Shown: positions 45,124 to 52,275 of the stretch, in pieces
How positions within the stretch are numbered: position 1 is the stretch's first letter
Layout of the letters: every line of letters begins with the position of its first letter
Source: Siphonobacter curvatus
Lineage (GTDB): Bacteria > Bacteroidota > Bacteroidia > Cytophagales > Spirosomataceae
NCBI RefSeq assembly: GCF_002943425.1
Contig: NZ_PTRA01000001.1
Coordinates: forward strand, 806,001 to 870,000
Direction: 5' to 3'
Length of the DNA: 64,000 nucleotides
Position numbers and translations under genes: made by a program
Notes under the pieces: model-generated
What the model was told of the DNA's origin: nothing
Seen by the model: the letters and a program-made list of their open reading frames with translations, nothing else
The model's database searches: none

Positions 45124-46161
45124 ATGAAACAAACGGTTCGTCAGGTCTTTGAAATCATTCAAATTGATGAGTATTCAACGACCCCTAAATACAAGCAGAT
45201 TGTCAATTCAGTAATCGCGGCCATCGAGAAGGGGCTGATCAAGACCAAGCAGGGGTTGCCGTCGATTAATGAATTGTCGATGCTGTATGACATTTCCCGG
45301 GATACGGCTGAAAAGGCGTATAATGAACTCAAGAAGCTGGGTATTCTGGGCTCCGTACCCGGAAAAGGATTTTACATTGCTAGTGCTAGTTACCGGCAGA
45401 AGCGTCGGATTTTTCTGCTTTTCAATAAGTTAAGTCCCCACAAAAAAATCATCTACGACGCGATGGTGGAGATGCTGGGCGAAGAAACAGCGGTTGATTT
45501 TTACATCTACAACAACAACTTCCGGCTGTTTAAAGAGCTGATTCAGAATCGGGCCGGGCATTATACGCATTACGTCATCATTGCTCATTTTCTGGAAGGT
45601 GGCGAAACGGCGGCGGAACTGATTAATCAGTTTCCCAAGGATCAGCTACTGATTCTGGATAAACTGGTTCCCGGTGTGGAAGGTCCGTATGCGGCGGTGT
45701 ATCAGGATTTTGAACGGGACATTTTTACAGCTCTGGCTGAAGGGGAGGAGCTGTTACGAAAGTATCAGGTACTCAAGCTGGTTTTTCCGCTGTATACGTA
45801 TCACGCCCGCGAAATCCTGATTGGTTTTCAGAAATTTTGTACCGAATACGGCTTTCCGTACAAGATCATTTCGGATGTATCGAAAGAGGTGATGTCGCCA
45901 GGCGATGTGTACATTAACTTAATGGAAGACGATCTGGTGACGCTGGTGAAGCAGGCGAAAACCAACGGGTATCGGGTAGGCAAGGAAGTAGGGATTATCT
46001 CCTACAACGAAAATCCGCTCAAGGAAATCATTCTCGACGGAATCACGGTACTTTCCACGGATTTTGAAGCCATGGGGAAACAGGCCGCCGAACTGATTCT
46101 CAATAACTCGACCCAAAAGTTAGCGAATCCATTCCGGTTGATTGTCCGGCAGTCGGTGTAG
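45124..46161 (+). CDS. GntR-family regulator with periplasmic-binding-protein-like sensor domain
   Basis: A 345-residue protein counted from ATG 45124 (MKQTVRQVFEIIQIDEYS); a longer reading from 45067 adds 19 residues unlike the family. Winged helix at about 18-88 (TTPKYKQIVNSVIAAIEKGLIKTKQGLPSINELS, then SRDTAEKAYNELKKLGILGSVPGKGFYI). The C-terminal two thirds resemble LacI-type sugar-binding domains (DGITVLSTDFEAMGKQAAELI near 305-325). It is divergent from the rhamnosidase and adjacent to the rhamnose operon, so I infer control of rhamnose genes, with the inducer probably rhamnose or rhamnulose. Confidence 0.85.
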   Translation: MKQTVRQVFEIIQIDEYSTTPKYKQIVNSVIAAIEKGLIKTKQGLPSINELSMLYDISRDTAEKAYNELKKLGILGSVPGKGFYIASASYRQKRRIFLLFNKLSPHKKIIYDAMVEMLGEETAVDFYIYNNNFRLFKELIQNRAGHYTHYVIIAHFLEGGETAAELINQFPKDQLLILDKLVPGVEGPYAAVYQDFERDIFTALAEGEELLRKYQVLKLVFPLYTYHAREILIGFQKFCTEYGFPYKIISDVSKEVMSPGDVYINLMEDDLVTLVKQAKTNGYRVGKEVGIISYNENPLKEIILDGITVLSTDFEAMGKQAAELILNNSTQKLANPFRLIVRQSV

Positions 46162-46234
46162 TAAAATATGGGAAGTCCTAGTGCAAGTTTAGAAACCTGC
46201 ACCAGTGTTCGTCCCTCTTTCAGCGAGTACTCTA

Positions 46235-46278
46235 ACTCCGGAGGGGTTCAATCTGAATAGCCCAGTATACCATGCAGG
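46235..46278. repeat. Decayed copy of the palindromic repeat at 41.9 kb
   Basis: AACTCCGGAGGGGTT, then CAATCTGAATAGC, then CCAGTATACCATGCAGG. Same order as at 41895: a CCCC/GGGG half, an AAT-GAAT linker, and a second imperfect palindrome. Confidence 0.5.
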
Positions 46279-46317
46279 GAACAAACAAACCGACTGCATC
46301 TAACGCAAAACATAGAA

Positions 46318-46353
46318 AAAAGGGTACGCCGTTCAGAAACAGCGTACCCTTTT
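46318..46353 (-). terminator. Terminator of the MoxR-type ATPase gene
   Basis: Twelve-bp stem AAAAGGGTACGC / GCGTACCCTTTT with a 12-base loop. Confidence 0.88.
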
Positions 46354-46376
46354 GGTAATCAACTAAAAACGACCCA

Positions 46377-47933
46377 TTACCGTCTTCGGCGACCGCCGAA
46401 ATCTTCTTCGTCATCATCTTCCTCCTCGTCGTCATCGTCAAAGTTCATGCCGGCAATTAGGCTGTCGGTCAAATCCTTGAATTGTAAGCCTTTGTCGAGG
46501 GGTTTCTTACTGATAAGCGAAAACTCGGCCATCCCGTGCAGGGCAAATTCCATGAAGAAGAATTTTTCGTCGCCCGTGAGTTCCGGGTGAAATTCTTCCA
46601 CCAGATCATCCAGGCCATCGATGGCCAGCAGTCGGTTCTGGTAATCTTTATCGGACAGATCGCTCAGTAAGTCCAGCGAGTGTTCGCCAAACCAGGTTTG
46701 CACTTTCTGGAAGGGATTCTTCTTATTTTTGATCTGTTTTTTCAGCTTTTCCGGATCAGGGAAGTACTGCAGAAACTGCGTTTTAATGGCTTTACTGACC
46801 AGATTCATCGCTACGATATAGGGCCCTTCCACTTCGCCTTCGTATACCAGCTCTACCTTGCCCGTAATCGCCGGAATAACTCCGTACAGATCCGCAAGAC
46901 GCACGTACGTACGCTCTTCACTGTTGAGCAAAGCCCGACGTTCTGCCGCGGAAACCAGATTTTCGTACGCCGAAATCGTCATCCGGGCGGATACCCCCGA
47001 CTTGGCATCGACGTATTCACTTTGACGGGCTTCAATGGCAATTTGCTCGATCAAGTCTTCCGTTACTTCATTGATCGAGACGATTTCCTGACCTTCTTTC
47101 ACCTTCGCTTCCTGACGGGTGATGCGTTTACCGATCTCCAGCGTACGCGGGTAGTGCGTCAGAATCTGGCTGTCGATCCGGTCTTTCAGGGGCGTTACAA
47201 TGCTACCCCGGTTGGTATAATCTTCGGGGTTCGCGGTGAAGACAAACTGAATATCCAGCGGTAAGCGGAGTTTGAAACCACGAATCTGAATATCTCCTTC
47301 CTGCAAAATATTGAAGAGTGAGACCTGAATCCGGGCCTGTAAATCGGGTAACTCATTGATTACAAAAATACCCCGGTGCGAACGTGGAATCAGACCAAAG
47401 TGAATCACCCGTTCATCCGAGTAGGGTAGTTTCAACGTGGCTGCTTTAATCGGGTCCGCATCGCCAATCAAATCGGCAACGGATACGTCGGGTGTGGCGA
47501 GTTTTTCCGTATACCGTTCATCCCGGTGCAGCCAGATCACGGGTGTCTCGTCGCCTTTTTCGGCAATCAAATCCACTGCATAACGAGATAAAGGCTGTAG
47601 GGGATCATCGTTGAGTTCAGAACCTTCGACGACGGGAATGTACTCGTCCAGCAAGTAGATCATCAGACGGGCAATCCGGGTTTTGGCCTGTCCGCGAAGA
47701 CCCAGTAAGTTGATATGGTGCCGGGAAAGTAGGGCTCGTTCGACATCCGGGATTACGGTGTCTTCGTAGCCGTATACGCCGGGAAACACTTCTTCTCCCG
47801 AACGCATTTTAGTGATGAGGTTGCGACGAAGTTCGTCTTTAATGGATTCAGGCTGATAGCCAGCCGCCTTGAGCTGACCCAGCGTAGTAATATTGAGTTT
47901 ATCGGAAACAGAAAGCGAGTGATACGACATCAA
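46377..47933 (-). CDS. MoxR/magnesium-chelatase-like AAA+ ATPase
   Basis: A 518-residue cytoplasmic AAA+ protein. The Walker A loop GLRGQAKT (about 79-86) is of the MoxR/ChlI kind (Ala for the last Gly); Walker B is in GIFVINELPDLQARIQ (near 190-205); the sensor segment is FVFTANPEDYTNRG (near 230). After a helical lid the protein ends in a very acidic run (about 13 Asp/Glu) followed by GGRRRR. MoxR proteins remodel or activate targets with a VWA-domain partner. The likely partner is encoded at 52.3-53.4 kb on the same strand, with five other genes between them. Confidence 0.88.
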   Translation of the reverse strand: MMSYHSLSVSDKLNITTLGQLKAAGYQPESIKDELRRNLITKMRSGEEVFPGVYGYEDTVIPDVERALLSRHHINLLGLRGQAKTRIARLMIYLLDEYIPVVEGSELNDDPLQPLSRYAVDLIAEKGDETPVIWLHRDERYTEKLATPDVSVADLIGDADPIKAATLKLPYSDERVIHFGLIPRSHRGIFVINELPDLQARIQVSLFNILQEGDIQIRGFKLRLPLDIQFVFTANPEDYTNRGSIVTPLKDRIDSQILTHYPRTLEIGKRITRQEAKVKEGQEIVSINEVTEDLIEQIAIEARQSEYVDAKSGVSARMTISAYENLVSAAERRALLNSEERTYVRLADLYGVIPAITGKVELVYEGEVEGPYIVAMNLVSKAIKTQFLQYFPDPEKLKKQIKNKKNPFQKVQTWFGEHSLDLLSDLSDKDYQNRLLAIDGLDDLVEEFHPELTGDEKFFFMEFALHGMAEFSLISKKPLDKGLQFKDLTDSLIAGMNFDDDDEEEDDDEEDFGGRRRR

Positions 47934-48013
47934 AAAAGGGTTTAGCTACGTAAGTGGGTAACGTTTTCAGAATCAAAAAGGTTTGGGCTGGCCGTACCGA
48001 CGGTCAATTAACT

Positions 48014-48021
48014 CAAAGATA
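48014..48021 (-). promoter_or_regulatory. Candidate -7 element of the MoxR-type gene
   Basis: TATCTTTG on the minus strand matches TAnnTTTG exactly, about 80 bases before the start codon. The nearest TTTG is 25 bases away, which is long for a -33 box. Confidence 0.4.
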
Positions 48022-48064
48022 TACGATGAAAGAGACGGGCAGAATACAAAAAAAGGTGAAATCA

Positions 48065-48095
48065 TTTGGGGTATTAATTTTTTATTCTACGTTTG
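48065..48095 (+). promoter_or_regulatory. Perfect Bacteroidota promoter of the blaI-blaR1-like operon
   Basis: TTTG (48065-48068), 19-base spacer, TACGTTTG (48088-48095). Both boxes and the spacing equal the consensus. Confidence 0.82.
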
Positions 48096-48119
48096 TAGAG
48101 TAAAATCTATGAATGTAGA
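48086..48119 (+). promoter_or_regulatory. Twin BlaI-type operator dyads
   Basis: TCTAC-GTTT-GTAGA (48086-48099) and TCTAT-GAAT-GTAGA (48106-48119), centres 20 bp apart. The first covers the -7 box, the second lies at the start codon. The TAC...GTA core matches BlaI/MecI operators, so the BlaI-like protein should repress its own operon here. Confidence 0.78.
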
Positions 48120-48121
48120 AT

Positions 48122-48496
48122 ATGGCCCAGTTAACCAAAGCCGAAGAGCAACTGATGGAGCTGATCTGGCAACAGGAAAAAGTATTTATGAAGGACTTAC
48201 TGGAACTGTATCCGGAGCCGAAACCCGCCGTTACTACTGTGGCTACCTTACTGAAACGGATGCAGGAAAAAGGCTTCGTGGATTACACGGTGTACGGTAA
48301 TTCCCGGGAGTATTACGCCCTGGTTAAGAAGGATGATTACTTCGCCAAACACGTAAAAGGAATCATTAAAAGTTACTTTGAAAATTCGGCGTTAAAGTTT
48401 GCTTCCTTTTTTACGAAAGCCTCTGATTTATCGGTTGATGAACTGGAAGATTTAAAGCGAATCGTTGACGAAGAAATCACTAAAAAGAAAAAGTAA
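48122..48496 (+). CDS. BlaI/MecI-family transcriptional repressor
   Basis: A 124-residue winged-helix repressor. The N-terminal DNA-binding domain LTKAEEQLMELIWQQEKVFMKDLLELYPEPKPAVTTVATLLKRMQEKGFVDYTVYGNSREYYALV (about 3-68) is diagnostic. The C-terminal dimerisation helices run to about 124. In known systems the repressor is cleaved after signalling by a BlaR1-type membrane protease, and here that gene follows at once with a TAATG overlap. Two operator dyads precede the gene. No beta-lactamase is nearby, so the regulated stress need not be antibiotic. Confidence 0.94.
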   Translation: MAQLTKAEEQLMELIWQQEKVFMKDLLELYPEPKPAVTTVATLLKRMQEKGFVDYTVYGNSREYYALVKKDDYFAKHVKGIIKSYFENSALKFASFFTKASDLSVDELEDLKRIVDEEITKKKK

Positions 48497-49878
48497 TGGA
48501 CTATCTCCTGAAGTCTATACTCTGCTCCATCCTGTTCGTATTGATCTACAAAATATTGCTGGAACGGGAGACCCTGTTTGTGTTCAATCGTTTCTATTTA
48601 CTGATGAGTCTAGTAGCCTCCTTAGCGATTCCATTACTGACGATAGAATTGAACAACCCGGAGGTAATTCCCGCAACAGAAGTAGTATACCAATTGACTG
48701 GCAACGAAGTAAATAGGCCGTTGATAACGGTTGAAAAGCAAGCTATTACGTTCGAACAGTATGCATGGTTAGTATATGCCCTAGTTACGGGTATACTCGC
48801 CATTCGCTTTCTGAAAAATGTACTGGCCGTTGTATGGAAAATCAGGAAATCAACGGTAATCAAGGGTTCAGTAAAAGTTGTTTTACTGGATAATGATGAA
48901 TTGCCTTACAGTTTCATGAATTACGTTTTCGTCAGTAAACGTAGCTATCAAAATCAGGAAATAGAATCACAGATCTGGCAACACGAATTAGCCCATATCC
49001 GGCAGCGGCACACCTGGGATATTTTGTTTATGGAGTTAGTACAGGTATGCTGGTGGTTTAATCCGGCGGTGTATGTCTATCAAAAAATGATCCGGATGAA
49101 TCATGAATACTTAGCGGATCATGCGGTCTTATCCATCGATCCGGAAGTAAAAAAGTACCAGCATTTATTACTGAGTAAAGTGAGTCAAGGTTTATTTCTT
49201 ACCAGCTCGTTTAATTATGTAACCACGAAAAAAAGACTACTCATGATGACAAAAATGACTTCCCGGTTTCAACGCTTAATCAGACAGGTTAGTCTGATTC
49301 CAATGCTCATACTTACAATTGCTTTGTTCAGTAAAGTGGAATACGCAGGGGCTCAGACCGAGCAACCAGCGGTTCAGGTACCCTCAACACCAAAAGGTGT
49401 TTCTAACGAATTGCTGAGAGAGTATGAAGCTATTACGAAACGAATGTATAAGCCTATGGATAATGGCTTCCGCCGTTACAATTTGTCAAAAGTCGAGGAA
49501 GAACGAGTCATCTCGATTTATCATCAGATGAGTAAAGAACAGCAGGACAAGCAAAAAATTGTTGTATACTATCTGCCTCCACTTAAAAAAGAAAGGCCAA
49601 CCGCAAAAGAATTGGAAATTTGGAAAAATCCTAAAATGAGTGGCGTATGGATAGATGATAAACGCGTTGCTAATGAAGAATTGAATAAGTATAAACCAGA
49701 AGATTTTTCATATGCTTCTGTAAGTAAATTATATAAAAATGCAGCTAATTACGGGAAACATTATTATCAGGTCGATCTAATGACCAACCGTGCGTATGAC
49801 GAGTATCTGAAAGAAGAGACAAAGAACCCGACTTATATGGTTCGCGAAAGAAGAACGTGGAGTAAACCAGCCAAATAA
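48496..49878 (+). CDS. BlaR1/MecR1-like M56 membrane metallopeptidase with unusual C-terminus
   Basis: A 460-residue protein whose ATG overlaps the stop of the BlaI-like gene by one base. Membrane helices lie at about 5-22, 35-50, 88-110 and 272-290. The zinc protease motif is HELAH (163-167), with the third ligand Glu204 in NHEYLADHAVL. It should cleave the BlaI-like repressor or start that cascade. The extracytoplasmic part (about 295-460) is Lys/Tyr/Glu-rich and shows none of the SxxK/KTG motifs of the penicillin-binding sensor domain. The signal it detects is therefore unknown. Confidence 0.88.
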   Translation: MDYLLKSILCSILFVLIYKILLERETLFVFNRFYLLMSLVASLAIPLLTIELNNPEVIPATEVVYQLTGNEVNRPLITVEKQAITFEQYAWLVYALVTGILAIRFLKNVLAVVWKIRKSTVIKGSVKVVLLDNDELPYSFMNYVFVSKRSYQNQEIESQIWQHELAHIRQRHTWDILFMELVQVCWWFNPAVYVYQKMIRMNHEYLADHAVLSIDPEVKKYQHLLLSKVSQGLFLTSSFNYVTTKKRLLMMTKMTSRFQRLIRQVSLIPMLILTIALFSKVEYAGAQTEQPAVQVPSTPKGVSNELLREYEAITKRMYKPMDNGFRRYNLSKVEEERVISIYHQMSKEQQDKQKIVVYYLPPLKKERPTAKELEIWKNPKMSGVWIDDKRVANEELNKYKPEDFSYASVSKLYKNAANYGKHYYQVDLMTNRAYDEYLKEETKNPTYMVRERRTWSKPAK

Positions 49879-49890
49879 GAATGGAGTAGT

Positions 49891-49930
49891 CAAAGAAAAA
49901 GCGTGAAGTTTTCTTCACGCTTTTTCTTTG
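49891..49930 (+). terminator. Bidirectional terminator after the blaR1-like gene
   Basis: Perfect 18-bp stem (CAAAGAAAAAGCGTGAAG and its complement) with a TTTT loop, between convergent genes. Confidence 0.9.
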
Positions 49931-49946
49931 ATCAAAACTATTTTAG

Positions 49947-50783
49947 TTACGCCACTGTATTCACCAGCGTACCAATGCCATCGATGGTAATTTGCACTTC
50001 ATCGCCGCGTTGCAGGGTGAAATCATCCGGAGGAACAATGCCCGTTCCCGTCATCAGAAAACAGCCGTAGGCAAACGAGCATTCGCGGAACAGGAACGAA
50101 ACCAGCTCCGTATGCTGCCGCTTCATTTGGCTGATGGAAATTTTATTATCGTATACACTTTCCCGGTTCCGGTGAATTTCCAGTCGAATGTGCGTATGTG
50201 GATCAATCGGCGTACCGGGCACGTACAGGCAGGGGCCTAAGGCTGCACTACCATCGTACGATTTGGCTTGGGGTAGATACAGGGGATTTTCTCCCTCAAT
50301 ATCCCGTGAACTCATATCGTTGCCGCAAGTGTACGCTACAATTTTTCCCGAAGAAGTCATGAACAAAGTCAGTTCCGGCTCCGGAACGTTCCAGTGTGAA
50401 TCTTTCCGAATGCGTACCGTACCTAGTGGGTCTACGACTCGCTCGGGGGTAGCTTTGAAGAAAATTTCGGGCCGTTCAGCATCGTATACGCGGTCATAAA
50501 AACTACCGCCACCGGCATCCTGGGATTCTTCCATCCGGGCATCGCGACTCCGTAGGTATGTAACCCCGGCAGCCCAGACTTCCTGCCGACCGATGGGAGC
50601 CAGCAAGTCCGTATGCAGCCAGTGGTGCAACTCCGGAGAAGGACTTACCGACGTAGTAACGGCCTGTAGTACTTCGTGCAGATTATCCTGATTAATGAGT
50701 TGATCCCAGTCGGTTGCTTCGATAGGATAATACTGCTCGTCAGCTTCCAGAACGATGCCCAGGCGGGTTTTGTATAATCTCAT
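49947..50783 (-). CDS. FAH-family protein, probable 2-keto-3-deoxy sugar-acid dehydratase
   Basis: A 278-residue protein counted from ATG 50783 ([11 protein letters not shown]); the longer reading adds 25 atypical residues. Fumarylacetoacetase-fold motifs are [12 protein letters not shown] (about 125-136), the metal-binding NVPEPELTL (Glu-x-Glu, about 148-156) and [32 protein letters not shown] (about 170-201). The [16 protein letters not shown] stretch is what I associate with 2-dehydro-3-deoxy-D-arabinonate dehydratases and relatives. It may act in oxidative breakdown of a pentose or deoxyhexose acid, but no other step of such a route is encoded nearby. Confidence 0.78.
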   Translation of the reverse strand: MRLYKTRLGIVLEADEQYYPIEATDWDQLINQDNLHEVLQAVTTSVSPSPELHHWLHTDLLAPIGRQEVWAAGVTYLRSRDARMEESQDAGGGSFYDRVYDAERPEIFFKATPERVVDPLGTVRIRKDSHWNVPEPELTLFMTSSGKIVAYTCGNDMSSRDIEGENPLYLPQAKSYDGSAALGPCLYVPGTPIDPHTHIRLEIHRNRESVYDNKISISQMKRQHTELVSFLFRECSFAYGCFLMTGTGIVPPDDFTLQRGDEVQITIDGIGTLVNTVA

Positions 50784-50978
50784 GGGTTTAGAAGAGATAG
50801 AAGGAATGATGGATATGTTTCGAGAAAGAGGTTGGTTTGCGTACGCCACCCTGTACAAAGCTTGTATTTACTGAGGCGTCACAAGGACAAACGTACGTTT
50901 ATATTTCTGATCAGAGACGGTTTTCAGATTTCCAAACGTAGAAAAAAGAAACCAGTAGGGATTTCGCTTGAAAACAAG

Positions 50979-51011
50979 AACGCCCCGCATAACTAGGTGC
51001 AGCGGGGCGTT
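50979..51011 (-). terminator. Terminator of the Bax-inhibitor-1 gene
   Basis: Ten-bp stem AACGCCCCGC / GCGGGGCGTT, 12 bases after the stop, followed on the minus strand by CTTGTTTT. Confidence 0.85.
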
Positions 51012-51022
51012 GGTTACGTAAC

Positions 51023-51736
51023 TTATCGGCGATTCAGCTTTGCCAGTAGTTTCAGAATTTCCAAATACAGCCAGACGATCGTTACCAGCAGACCAAAAGC
51101 GGAATACCATTCCATAAACTTGGGAGCCTGCTGAGCTACGCCTGCTTCGATGAGGTGAAAATCGATCAGTAAGTTCATCGCCGCAATTCCCACTACTACC
51201 AGCGAGAAAATGATGCCGATCCAGCCCGCTTCATGAATATAGGGTACCATGATACCGAAAAAACTCAGAGCGAATGTCAGCAAATAAAGCAGAGCCACGG
51301 CTCCGGTAGCGACCATCACGCCCCGCATGAACCCTTGCGTAACGCGAATCAAGCCCGTTTGGTAGACGACTAATAGCAAAGCCAGTACGCCAAAGGTGAG
51401 TACGGCCGCCATAAATGCTAATCCGGAGAATAAACTAGAAATACTACCCACAAAAGCTCCCTCCAGCACGGCGTAGAGCGGAGCCAGCGTTGGGGCTAGA
51501 GTAGGTTTAAAAGCTAGTACGAGAGCAATAATCAGGCCACCAATGGCTCCTACGGGTAATAGAAGCGAGGTCCATTGCTGACCCTGAAGGGCGGCGTAAA
51601 AGGTTACTGCCGCTACGCTGATGGTAAGCGTTAATAAAAGGGCAATCTTATTTAACGTGCCCTGCATCGTCATGACGTCATCTGACGCCACGGAAACTTT
51701 GTCAAAGGTTTTTTCTGAAAAAAGTGGATTTGCCAT
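51023..51736 (-). CDS. Bax inhibitor-1/YccA-family membrane protein
   Basis: A 237-residue inner-membrane protein with seven spans. Typical features are the N-terminal FDKV...MTMQGTLNKIALLLTLTI (about 11-40), the central PLYAVLEGAFVGSISSLFS (about 90-108), GLIRVTQGFMRGVMVATGAVAL and a C-terminal LLVTIVWLYLEILKLLAKL. BI-1 proteins form a Ca2+-leak/quality-control family; in bacteria YccA inhibits FtsH. Role here not determinable. Confidence 0.9.
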   Translation of the reverse strand: MANPLFSEKTFDKVSVASDDVMTMQGTLNKIALLLTLTISVAAVTFYAALQGQQWTSLLLPVGAIGGLIIALVLAFKPTLAPTLAPLYAVLEGAFVGSISSLFSGLAFMAAVLTFGVLALLLVVYQTGLIRVTQGFMRGVMVATGAVALLYLLTFALSFFGIMVPYIHEAGWIGIIFSLVVVGIAAMNLLIDFHLIEAGVAQQAPKFMEWYSAFGLLVTIVWLYLEILKLLAKLNRR

Positions 51737-51890
51737 AAAACAAGGGAGGTTTACTAAACAGTCGCCAAGAAAAGGGGATTTTCCTGGAATTCAAACACCG
51801 TCATCCACAAAGGGAAGATTGGAAGTAGTAGTGGGAAATGGAGCGTTTGAGGTAAATCTAGCAGGGATAAGAGATACGATGCAATAGGGT

Positions 51891-52029
51891 CTAAATGAAT
51901 GATTTAAGATCAGTTGCTTTATCTTCTAAATGTTAGTTCGAGGTGAGCAACTGCCAACCTGTCTCATCTACCACTAGATTGGCTAATTAATTTCTCATGA
52001 ATGATGATTAGCTGCCTTAAGGATAGTAA
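51891..52029 (-). pseudogene. Decayed fragment resembling a Doc (Fic/DOC) toxin
   Basis: Read on the minus strand with stops and a frame change: LLSLRQLIIIHEKLISQSSGR, stop, DRLAVAHLELTFRR, then in another frame LEDKATDLKSFI. This tracks the N-terminal half of death-on-curing proteins (IHEKLI..SGG..RD..LL.SA...P..TF, then an EKAA.L..SLI helix). The catalytic HPFxDGNKR motif is not present. It lies directly downstream of the antitoxin-like fragment. Identification is by remembered family pattern, not by a search. Confidence 0.38.
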
Positions 52030-52034
52030 TTTAA

Positions 52035-52210
52035 TCAGGCAAGTTGGCGATATAATGCTGTATTTTTCTTGAGTATGTAGTTGGTGGCCGCATCAACTTC
52101 TGCATCAGAAGCATGTTGCCTGAATTTTTCCGTTAATAACTACGAAGTACTGTATCTGGCATTTTATCAACCAATTCGATAATAGTTTTCTTTAATTCCT
52201 GAGTTTCCAT
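52035..52210 (-). pseudogene. Frameshifted small antitoxin-like gene
   Basis: From ATG 52210: METQELKKTIIELVDKMPDTVLR, then a frame change and stop near 52133. The other frame continues LLTEKFRQHASDAEVDAATNYILKKNTALYRQLA to a TGA at 52035. The total is 176 bases, one short of a multiple of three, consistent with a single-base deletion. The ending KKN-LYR-LA is a pattern I associate with small proteins encoded upstream of Doc-type toxins in Bacteroidota. The rest of the gap 51737-51890 shows nothing. Confidence 0.5.
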
Positions 52211-52228
52211 ACTTAATACAGAGTTAAA

Positions 52229-52260
52229 TCTTGGTTGGGTTTTATAAAACCCAACCAAGA
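52229..52260 (-). terminator. Terminator of the VWA gene
   Basis: A 32-base perfect palindrome (arms of 16, TCTTGGTTGGGTTTTA), 15 bases after the VWA stop, followed by TTTAAC on the minus strand. Confidence 0.85.
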
Positions 52261-52275
52261 TAAATCAATACTCTC

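Noticed and set aside
46680-47264. 194-aa open frame opposite the MoxR-type ATPase gene
   Set aside because: Fully inside a gene with Walker motifs on the other strand; low-complexity Phe/Arg pattern of a shadow ORF.
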